The notes under the pieces: generated by a model
Seen by the model: the letters and a program-made list of their open reading frames with translations, nothing else
The model's database searches: none
What the model was told of the DNA's origin: nothing
Shown: piece by piece, positions 1 through 5,246 of the stretch
How the letters are laid out: each line of letters begins with the position of its first letter
How positions within the stretch are numbered: the first letter of the stretch is position 1
Position numbers and translations under genes: made by a program
Source: an uncultured Clostridia bacterium
Lineage (GTDB): Bacteria; Bacillota; Clostridia; TANB77; CAG-508
Assembly: GCA_947625565.1 (NCBI GenBank)
Contig: CANQOU010000072.1
Span: forward strand, 1 to 6,309
Direction of reading: 5' to 3'
DNA length: 6,309 nt

Positions 1-7
1 TTAATAT

Positions 8-54
8 GAAAAAATGGTTTGAAAAAATTTTTAATTAATTTCAAACCATTTTTC
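8..54 (-). terminator. Intrinsic terminator after the bile salt hydrolase gene
   Basis: A perfect 15-bp inverted repeat pairs 10-24 with 39-53 around a 14-base loop. Read on the minus strand, the 3' arm ends in a run of six T (complement of 9-14), the classic hairpin plus U-tract. It starts about 14 bases beyond the stop codon of the hydrolase gene, so it should end that transcript. The stem is AT-rich apart from a central block with two adjacent G:C pairs and one separate one, as is usual in low-GC Firmicutes. The opposite arm also offers a T-run to plus-strand transcription, so it may work in both directions. Confidence 0.88.
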
Positions 55-67
55 TTAAATCTTTATT

Positions 68-1042
68 TTAGTTCTGCATAAATATTTGTTGTCCTTTAAC
101 CAAATTGTAGTTTGTTAATTCATTACCATCTAAATTTTCTTTAAACATATCTATTGCACTAATTTGATTATTTTCATAAGTTGTATAATAATATATTCCT
201 TTATCCATATTGCAACAAGAACTATAAATAGTTATCTCATATTTTCCTTCTCCCATATGAACACATCCTCTTTGTTGATATACTGATTCTAATATATGAA
301 AGAATTGACTTATACTTTCTGATTCTGAATCTCCAGATTTTGAATTCATTTTAGTAAATGTTGCTTTTACAAACCTAGAAGCGGATGATAAATCTCCTGG
401 TAATCCTATTGCACCCATTCCACGGCTATATGCTTCTAAATTTAAGTCTTTTGAAAAGTTGTTTATTGGATGTTCAGTTGATAAATTCATATAGTTATTT
501 AAATTAAATAGTTGAATATCAAAAGTAGGGTTGTTTGTAAGAATACCAACTGGATTATCATATATTTTTAATCCCTCTTTAACACTTTCTACAGTTATAG
601 CCTTTTTAGTATCTGCAATTATCCAATGTAATGGAGATACTGGTAATTCTTTGCTGAAACTAATATTGGCTATATTTATATTTTTCAATAATTTTATTGT
701 TTCTTCAATATTTGAGCATTGTGATAAAATATATGGTATAAATTCAAAAGGTGCTATATTATCTTTTCCAATTTCTATTTCTTTATAATCAGCATTTACT
801 GGAAAATTTAATCCAGCCATTCCTAATCCTTTTTCATTTATAGCATCATAATAAAGTGGATAATTATCTGCAACATATGCCATTCCTATAATTGCATAAT
901 GATTCTTTATGCTTTCTACCTGTCTAAATTTAAATTCATAATTTCTAGGTGTTATAGTAATTGTTTCTTTATATGAATATTCTAAATCTAGATTTCTTCC
1001 AAAATAATGATTTTTTGTAGTATAAGTTACTGCTGTACACAT
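68..1042 (-). CDS. Choloylglycine hydrolase family protein (bile salt hydrolase / penicillin V acylase-like)
   Basis: A 324-residue Ntn-hydrolase of the linear-amide C-N hydrolase family, close in length to characterised clostridial bile salt hydrolases (about 330). It begins Met-Cys, so removal of the initiator Met exposes the nucleophile Cys2. The other expected active-site residues are visible: Arg16 and Asp19 in FGRNLDLE (14-21), Asn79 in GLNFP (77-81), Asn170 in LTNNPTFD (168-175) and Arg223 in SSASRF (219-224). Asn79 fits the bile salt hydrolase type rather than the Tyr82 of penicillin V acylase. No signal peptide is seen, so the enzyme should be cytosolic. The expected reaction is removal of glycine or taurine from conjugated bile acids. 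The loop YSRGMG (205-210) lies where bile salt hydrolase substrate preference is set. AAGGAGG at 1051-1057, 8 bases before ATG, fixes the start. The gene lies 48 bases after the BNR/PepSY gene, and I see no convincing promoter of its own. The family assignment is firm; the substrate is inferred. Confidence 0.93.
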   Translation of the reverse strand: MCTAVTYTTKNHYFGRNLDLEYSYKETITITPRNYEFKFRQVESIKNHYAIIGMAYVADNYPLYYDAINEKGLGMAGLNFPVNADYKEIEIGKDNIAPFEFIPYILSQCSNIEETIKLLKNINIANISFSKELPVSPLHWIIADTKKAITVESVKEGLKIYDNPVGILTNNPTFDIQLFNLNNYMNLSTEHPINNFSKDLNLEAYSRGMGAIGLPGDLSSASRFVKATFTKMNSKSGDSESESISQFFHILESVYQQRGCVHMGEGKYEITIYSSCCNMDKGIYYYTTYENNQISAIDMFKENLDGNELTNYNLVKGQQIFMQN

Positions 1043-1090
1043 ATTTGATTCCTCCTTAATAAATTTATATATATTTTTACTTTTTTAATT

Positions 1091-2152
1091 TTAATCACTC
1101 AATTTACCTGCCCCAAGTATTTCCCCATTTTTAGCATCTATATAAATATATAAACTTGTTAATGCATCATTTTCATCAAATAATCTTATTTCCCACATCA
1201 ATTGTCCTTCATATTTATCTGTTTCCCATTGTTTATCAAAATAATATACTTCTGAATTATATTGTAATTCTTTGATTAATTTGCTAACTATATCAATTTC
1301 TCCATCAGAGTTAAGTATCGCTTTAAAGTCTGATTTCCAACCTTGATACTGGTATTTTTCATTTTTTGCTTCGTTTTCCGCTATTTTTGCTGCTTCTATT
1401 TTAGATATTATTTTATTAAAGCTTTTTCCTCCATCTTCAGTTGCATAATATTCATCCTCCGATTTTGAAAAATATCCTATATCTTTTTGGTCAAAGCTGA
1501 TTTCACTATTTGTTTTCATATCTTGTTTTGAAACTTCATTCCATGTTTTATATCCATCAATAGATGCATATATATATGTTTGAATATCTGAGTTTTCTTT
1601 ACTGCTTACAAGAACTATATATCCAGTTTGGTTATCTGGTGAAGTAATATATTGTACATTATAATTTTTTTCTATACTAATATTATTCCAACTTTCTCCC
1701 ATATCATTTGAATATATAATATTTACCTTACCATTATCGTTATATGCTAGCAATACATTGCGATTTTTGGAAAAACATGCATTTGGATTATTAAATTTTT
1801 GTTTTATGTTATCTACATGAATAGGTATCTTTTTACCTAAATAATATAAATTTCCATTCCAATATTCTATTCCATCATTTAAATATTCTTTTTCTTTATA
1901 ATATCTATCTATATCATTCATATTGTTGTTTTCTGGAGGACTATATTTTTCCCACTTAAAAACTGTTTTTTGGGTTTCATCTGTAAAAATATATGTATAC
2001 ACTAAAATCCCATTATCTCTCTGATATAGATTACCTCCATTATAGCTTTCAACTATTTTTAAAACTGGCCTATTATTAAATATTTTTGCCTGTATATTAT
2101 CAATTAATAAAAAAACTACAATTATTATAATGATTTTTATAATTTTTTTCAT
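1091..2152 (-). CDS. Membrane-anchored or secreted protein with Asp-box (BNR) repeats and a C-terminal PepSY-like domain
   Basis: A 353-residue protein with no name I can give. Residues 1-17 form a Lys-led, Ile-rich hydrophobic segment that would act as a signal anchor or signal peptide; no lipobox cysteine follows, so it is not an obvious lipoprotein. Three Asp-box motifs of the S/T-x-D-x-G-x-S/T-W/F type occur at 147-155 (YSNDMGESW), 196-204 (ASIDGYKTW) and 237-245 (ATEDGGKSF). These mark a beta-propeller of the sialidase/BNR/photosystem-stability-factor class. Residues 252-348 resemble a PepSY domain: a helix starting IEAAKIAENEA, then LMWEIRL (318-324), then YIDAKNGEILG (337-347). The sialidase catalytic arginine triad and an FRIP motif are not apparent, so enzyme activity should not be assumed. 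An extracytoplasmic binding or chaperone-like role is possible but is only inference. AGGTGA precedes ATG at close spacing. The gene has its own promoter at 2191-2219 within an inverted repeat. Confidence 0.8.
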   Translation of the reverse strand: MKKIIKIIIIIVVFLLIDNIQAKIFNNRPVLKIVESYNGGNLYQRDNGILVYTYIFTDETQKTVFKWEKYSPPENNNMNDIDRYYKEKEYLNDGIEYWNGNLYYLGKKIPIHVDNIKQKFNNPNACFSKNRNVLLAYNDNGKVNIIYSNDMGESWNNISIEKNYNVQYITSPDNQTGYIVLVSSKENSDIQTYIYASIDGYKTWNEVSKQDMKTNSEISFDQKDIGYFSKSEDEYYATEDGGKSFNKIISKIEAAKIAENEAKNEKYQYQGWKSDFKAILNSDGEIDIVSKLIKELQYNSEVYYFDKQWETDKYEGQLMWEIRLFDENDALTSLYIYIDAKNGEILGAGKLSD

Positions 2153-2190
2153 AATTCACCTACAAAACAAATTAAAATTTTTCTGATTAA

Positions 2191-2219
2191 AGTATATCAA
2201 ATAAGCAAGTGATTGTAAA
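2191..2219 (-). promoter_or_regulatory. Sigma-A-type promoter for the BNR/PepSY gene
   Basis: On the minus strand, TTTACA (2214-2219) is separated by exactly 17 bases from TATACT (2191-2196). These are 5 of 6 matches to the -35 consensus and 5 of 6 to the -10. The -10 lies about 38 bases upstream of the ATG at 2152, leaving a short leader with the ribosome binding site. The -35 falls in the central, non-palindromic part of the inverted repeat at 2201-2236, which suggests repression or transcript attenuation at this site. Confidence 0.6.
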
Positions 2220-2236
2220 TACATTCACTTGCTTAT
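2201..2236 (-). repeat. 12-bp perfect inverted repeat between the channel gene and the BNR/PepSY gene (terminator or operator)
   Basis: Positions 2201-2212 and 2225-2236 are exact reverse complements, with core AAGCAAGTGA. After one T:T mismatch, three further pairs extend the stem and leave a four-base loop. It lies 30 bases past the stop of the channel gene, so it could terminate that transcript. The minus-strand tail is only moderately T-rich (TTTGATATAC), so it would be a mediocre intrinsic terminator. The same dyad brackets the -35 of the next gene, with one arm upstream of it and the other in the spacer, which is how an operator might be placed. Both roles are possible and the sequence does not decide between them. 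Confidence 0.6.
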
Positions 2237-2265
2237 ATAAATTTTGTTTTAGTAAAAAGTATTTT

Positions 2266-2898
2266 TTATTTATTATTATTTGCGTTATATTTATTATAGT
2301 ACCACGCAATTATTACAGAGCCTACACTATTTCCTAATATCATAACAAGTAAATATGCAAAAACTTTTAAAGAAAAAGTTCCAGCTATACTAAAGTAAAA
2401 CATATTAGCAACACAATGTTCAAATCCACATAATATAAATGCCATAACTCCCATGAATATAGTCATATATTTACCAATAACATCATTTTCCTTTTTATAA
2501 TTGTTTACTGCTATATACATAATCATTCCACACATAATTGCTAAAATAAAAAGACTTAAAATATTATCATTTAATTTAACATTTACTATATTAGTAGCAG
2601 TATCTATATAGTTTTGAAATCTTGTAAAACGCATCAATGTTCCAATAGTAAATGTTCCTAAAAGATTTCCTACTAAAGATAATAATAGCTCTATCAAATA
2701 GTCAATTTTATTGACTAATATATATCCAACCTTGCCAGTATATAAATTAAATGAATACATACAAACTGTAAGCAATCCAAAAGAAAAAATAAAAGAGCCA
2801 ACTACTTTGTTTTCAATAGCTAAATAAGCAATACCTCCTATACTAATTAAAATTCCAGCATAAAATCCTTTAATTAAAAAATCCAAATATTTCTTCAT
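2266..2898 (-). CDS. Formate/nitrite transporter (FNT) family channel, short form
   Basis: A 210-residue integral membrane protein with about six hydrophobic helices (roughly 7-27, 33-50, 65-90, 111-131, 142-160, 177-200). FNT landmarks appear in order: LYTG (52-55), GNLLGTF (77-83), the signature GFEHCVANMF (158-167) with the pore histidine at His161, and LGNSVG (188-193). The family forms pentameric aquaporin-like channels for small monovalent anions such as formate, nitrite, lactate or hydrosulfide; the substrate here cannot be told from sequence. At 210 residues it is well below the usual 250-290, with very short N- and C-terminal tails. It carries Cys where Ser is common after the pore His. 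AAGGAG (2906-2911) lies 7 bases before ATG, and a strong promoter precedes it at 2945-2973, so it is probably transcribed separately from the flavodoxin gene. Confidence 0.87.
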   Translation of the reverse strand: MKKYLDFLIKGFYAGILISIGGIAYLAIENKVVGSFIFSFGLLTVCMYSFNLYTGKVGYILVNKIDYLIELLLSLVGNLLGTFTIGTLMRFTRFQNYIDTATNIVNVKLNDNILSLFILAIMCGMIMYIAVNNYKKENDVIGKYMTIFMGVMAFILCGFEHCVANMFYFSIAGTFSLKVFAYLLVMILGNSVGSVIIAWYYNKYNANNNK

Positions 2899-2944
2899 AA
2901 CTATACTCCTTCTATTTCTACAATTCGCTATTTTATTTGATAAA

Positions 2945-2973
2945 ATTATAGCAAAAAGGATTTTGTTTGTAAA
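2945..2973 (-). promoter_or_regulatory. Sigma-A-type promoter for the FNT channel gene
   Basis: On the minus strand, TTTACA (2968-2973), a 17-base spacer and a perfect TATAAT (2945-2950) lie about 47 bases upstream of the ATG at 2898. A 7-3-7 palindrome (2930-2946) overlaps the 3' end of the -10 and the expected transcription start, and TTTG-N9-CAAA (2966-2982) covers the -35. Either could be an operator, but both are AT-rich and may be chance. Confidence 0.7.
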
Positions 2974-2994
2974 TATATCAAAATAAAATAATTT

Positions 2995-3534
2995 CTATAT
3001 CCAATTTTCTAATATATCTCTAGCATTATTTACAGTGCTTCCTCTTATTGCAAGTCCTTCTCTTATTTCTGCACCTTTACAACATTTTTCTATATTTTTA
3101 TTGCATGCACCTATTCCACTTCCTTCATGTGTGATTACATATTTTACTATTTTACCATTAAAGTCTAATTTTTCTAATTGTGTTAGTATTGCATTAGGCA
3201 TATAGTTCCACCATATAGGTGAACATATATATATTACTTCATATTGTGAAATATCGCTTAAATATCTTTTTAATTCTGGCCTTGAATTTAAATTTAGCTC
3301 TTGTTTTGCTACATTACAACAATCTTGATAATTATATGGATATTCCTTTACTGTTTCTATTTTAAATAAGTCTGCACCTGTTATATCTTTTATCATTTCT
3401 GCTACTATTTCTGTGTTTCCTTTATCTATGTTTCTAATTCCATCTGACATATAATTTTCTCCTGTATGAGAAAAATAAATAACTAAACTCTTTTTTCCTT
3501 TCAAACTTTCTTCTTTTTTATTAAAAATACTCAT
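2995..3534 (-). CDS. Flavodoxin family protein (Flavodoxin_4-like)
   Basis: A 179-residue flavodoxin-fold protein expected to bind FMN and carry electrons or act as a small NAD(P)H/quinone-type oxidoreductase in the cytosol. Residues 16-27 give the first strand and the phosphate-binding loop (LVIYFSHTGEN), followed by KGNTEIVAEMI (38-48), as in the family. CSPIWWNYMP (104-113) holds the aromatic residues near the isoalloxazine ring, and THEGSGIG (135-142) is the next flavin-side loop. Residues 28-37 insert between the P-loop and helix 1, typical of the subgroup with a split loop. It carries six cysteines (72, 73, 104, 144, 151, 152), including two adjacent pairs, which is rather many for a flavodoxin. 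AAGGAG at 3544-3549 sits 9 bases before ATG. The gene follows the SufB-like stop by 24 bases with no terminator or promoter visible, so it is most likely the third gene of the suf-like operon. The fold is clear; the redox partner is inference. Confidence 0.88.
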   Translation of the reverse strand: MSIFNKKEESLKGKKSLVIYFSHTGENYMSDGIRNIDKGNTEIVAEMIKDITGADLFKIETVKEYPYNYQDCCNVAKQELNLNSRPELKRYLSDISQYEVIYICSPIWWNYMPNAILTQLEKLDFNGKIVKYVITHEGSGIGACNKNIEKCCKGAEIREGLAIRGSTVNNARDILENWI

Positions 3535-3558
3535 TTAAAGTTTCTCCTTAATTATATT

Positions 3559-4479
3559 TTACTTTAAAAATCCATCTATAATGGCTTGTTCTGCTTCTTT
3601 TTCACTTAATCCTAGTGTCATTAGTTTCATAAGTTGTTCTCCTGCAATTTTTCCTATTGCTGCCTCGTGAATTAAGTTTGCATTAACATTATTTGCAATA
3701 ATTTCAGGAATTGCAATTACTTTTCCATTGTCTTTTATAATTGCATCACATTCAACATGTCCAAAGCACTCTGTATTTCCTACTACTTTTGATTCAAATT
3801 GTTGTGTTGAATTTTCTGTTGCAACTGACCTAGAAGTTACTTTAGTGCTAGAATTTTTTCCATTTAATTCTACTTCAAAAATTGTTTTTGCACTTTGCAT
3901 TCCATGTGTCATAATCTTTTCTGTTACAACAAAGTTAGTATTTTCTTCTAATATTCCTTTAGTTTCTCTTACAGTAGAATCAACACCTTTTATTTGAGTT
4001 GATTCCATTTCTAAGGTTGCACCAGCTTTTAGATGTACTTCTGTAACTGGATTTAAAATTCTTTTTCCTGTTCCTTTCCCCTCGCCATAATGTTTTTCTA
4101 TATATTTTACTTTAGAACCTTCTTCTAAAAAGAAACGATGAATTCCATCATGTTGTGAATCTTTATGATGGTCATTATGAATACCACATCCTGCTATAAT
4201 AACAACATTTGCATTTTTACCAATATAAAAATCATTATAAACTACATCATTTAAACCACTTTCTGTGATTATTACCGGAATGTGGACAATTTCAAATTTT
4301 GTATTTTCTTTAACATAAATATCTATCCCTGATACATCTTTTTTTGTTACTATATTGATATTATCAGTTACCTTTCTTTCAATACCTTTACCATTTTTAC
4401 GTATGTTATATGCACCTTCAAAAGTTTCATTTTGCATATCAGTAATTTCATGTAATAAATTAGCATCTATTTTATCCAT
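3559..4479 (-). CDS. SufB/SufD family Fe-S cluster assembly scaffold, short (minimal SufBC type)
   Basis: A 306-residue SufB/SufD-fold protein, far shorter than E. coli SufB (about 495) or SufD (about 423). It therefore looks like the compact, one-scaffold form described in archaea and some anaerobic bacteria. The C-terminus is diagnostic: HVECDAII (241-248) carries Cys244, which aligns by motif with the functional SufB cysteine (E. coli Cys405). HEAAIGKIAGEQL (271-283) carries His271 at the place of the SufD histidine (His360), and GLSEKEAEQAIIDGF (290-304) completes the signature. One chain thus holds both residues that E. coli splits between SufB and SufD, which fits a homodimer with SufC. 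A Cys/His-rich stretch at 96-114 (Cys98, His101, 104, 105, 110, 114) could bind metal. The ATG lies inside the end of the SufC-like gene (8-base overlap), with AGGAGG at 4491-4496, indicating translational coupling. The family is secure; the minimal-system assignment rests on length and neighbours. Confidence 0.9.
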   Translation of the reverse strand: MDKIDANLLHEITDMQNETFEGAYNIRKNGKGIERKVTDNINIVTKKDVSGIDIYVKENTKFEIVHIPVIITESGLNDVVYNDFYIGKNANVVIIAGCGIHNDHHKDSQHDGIHRFFLEEGSKVKYIEKHYGEGKGTGKRILNPVTEVHLKAGATLEMESTQIKGVDSTVRETKGILEENTNFVVTEKIMTHGMQSAKTIFEVELNGKNSSTKVTSRSVATENSTQQFESKVVGNTECFGHVECDAIIKDNGKVIAIPEIIANNVNANLIHEAAIGKIAGEQLMKLMTLGLSEKEAEQAIIDGFLK

Positions 4480-5191
4480 TGTCTTTACTACCTCCTAATT
4501 TACAACATATAGGTTTTTCTAATACTTGTCCTAATAATTTTTCTTTATCTCCTTTTGCCTCTATTTTTCCATCTTTCATTAAAATAATTTCATCTGCTAT
4601 ATTCAAAATACGTTCTTGGTGTGAGATTATAAGAGTAGTTCCTTTTACAATTTTTCTCATATCTTCAAATATTTTAATCAAACTTTGAAAACTCCATAAA
4701 TCAATTCCAGCTTCTGGTTCATCGAAAATTGTAAATTTTGAATTTCGCACTGCTACAGTTGCGATTTCAATTCGTTTTAATTCTCCTCCTGATAAAGAAC
4801 CATTTACTTCTCTGTCTACATATTCTTTTGCACATAGTCCTACTCTTGATAAAATATCACAAGCTTCATTTTTGTTTATTTCTTTTTCAGAAGATAGTTT
4901 TAGCAAGTCATATACTGTAATTCCTTTGAATTTTACTGGCTGTTGAAAAGCAAAAGCAATTCCTAATTTTGATCTTTTATCAATAGATAAATTAGTAATG
5001 TCTTTTCCTTCTAATAATATTTTACCTGTATCTGGTTTTTCAATGCCCATTATAATTTTAACTAGAGTTGATTTTCCTGAGCCATTTGGTCCTGTAATGA
5101 CAACAAATTTGTCAGTATCAATGCTTAAATTAACATGGTCTAGTATTTTTTTATTATCTCTTGTAAAACAAATATCTTTTATTTCTAACAT
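4472..5191 (-). CDS. sufC: SufC-like ABC ATPase for Fe-S cluster assembly
   Basis: A soluble ABC-type ATPase, 239 residues from the start chosen here. Motifs, numbered from that start: Walker A GPNGSGKST (34-42), Q-loop FQQP (82-85), signature LSGGE (133-137), Walker B TIFDEPE (154-160) with D-loop AGID (161-164), and H-loop SHQE (190-193). FQQPVKFKGI and FDEPEAGIDLW match the SufC pattern better than importers or exporters; no membrane partner is encoded nearby, while a SufB-like scaffold overlaps its 3' end by 8 bases. ATP hydrolysis by the SufC dimer is known to reshape the SufB/D dimer during cluster assembly. An in-frame ATG at 5204-5206 would add five residues (MKGKK), but those codons contain AAAGGA with good spacing to the inner ATG at 5189-5191, and SufC proteins usually begin MLEI-like. 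I therefore prefer the inner start. Function is inferred from family and context. Confidence 0.9.
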   Translation of the reverse strand: MLEIKDICFTRDNKKILDHVNLSIDTDKFVVITGPNGSGKSTLVKIIMGIEKPDTGKILLEGKDITNLSIDKRSKLGIAFAFQQPVKFKGITVYDLLKLSSEKEINKNEACDILSRVGLCAKEYVDREVNGSLSGGELKRIEIATVAVRNSKFTIFDEPEAGIDLWSFQSLIKIFEDMRKIVKGTTLIISHQERILNIADEIILMKDGKIEAKGDKEKLLGQVLEKPICCKLGGSKDNG

Positions 5192-5197
5192 CTTTTT

Positions 5198-5203
5198 TCC
5201 TTT
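5198..5203 (-). promoter_or_regulatory. Ribosome binding site that decides the sufC start
   Basis: Minus-strand AAAGGA lies 6 bases upstream of the ATG at 5189-5191. No comparable Shine-Dalgarno sequence stands before the alternative ATG at 5204-5206, whose upstream bases (GAAAAGTAGTAT) are A-rich without AGGAGG-like pairing. The outer ATG would place this site inside the coding sequence. Confidence 0.65.
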
Positions 5204-5246
5204 CATATACTACTTTTCAAAAAAATTTAAAAATTAAATAATTATT

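Noticed and set aside
531..788. 85-codon plus-strand open frame
   Set aside because: It lies wholly antisense to the bile salt hydrolase gene, has no ribosome binding site and reads as a hydrophobic low-complexity shadow.
1043..1110. Promoter for the bile salt hydrolase gene in the 48-base gap
   Set aside because: TATATA runs are present but TTGAGT, the only -35-like hexamer, is about 23 bases away; the gene may be co-transcribed with the BNR/PepSY gene instead.
1091..2152. Calling the BNR-repeat protein a sialidase
   Set aside because: Asp-boxes occur in many non-enzymatic propellers, and the catalytic arginine triad and FRIP motif of sialidases are not apparent.
3728..3997. 89-codon plus-strand open frame
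   Set aside because: It is antisense to the well-supported SufB-like gene and shows no recognisable domain.
4472..5191. SufC-like ATPase as part of a membrane ABC transporter
   Set aside because: No permease gene is adjacent, the sequence matches SufC-type motifs, and the overlapping gene is a SufB/D scaffold.
4479..5237. Three plus-strand open frames (4479-4688, 4738-4920, 4998-5237)
   Set aside because: All are antisense to the SufC-like ATPase, whose motifs are complete; their peptides are compositionally biased and look like shadows.
5225..5239. Palindrome ATTTAA-AAA-TTAAAT between the DUF3883 gene and sufC, considered as a terminator
   Set aside because: The stem is six A:T pairs only, too weak for a terminator; a chance palindrome is expected in such AT-rich spacer.
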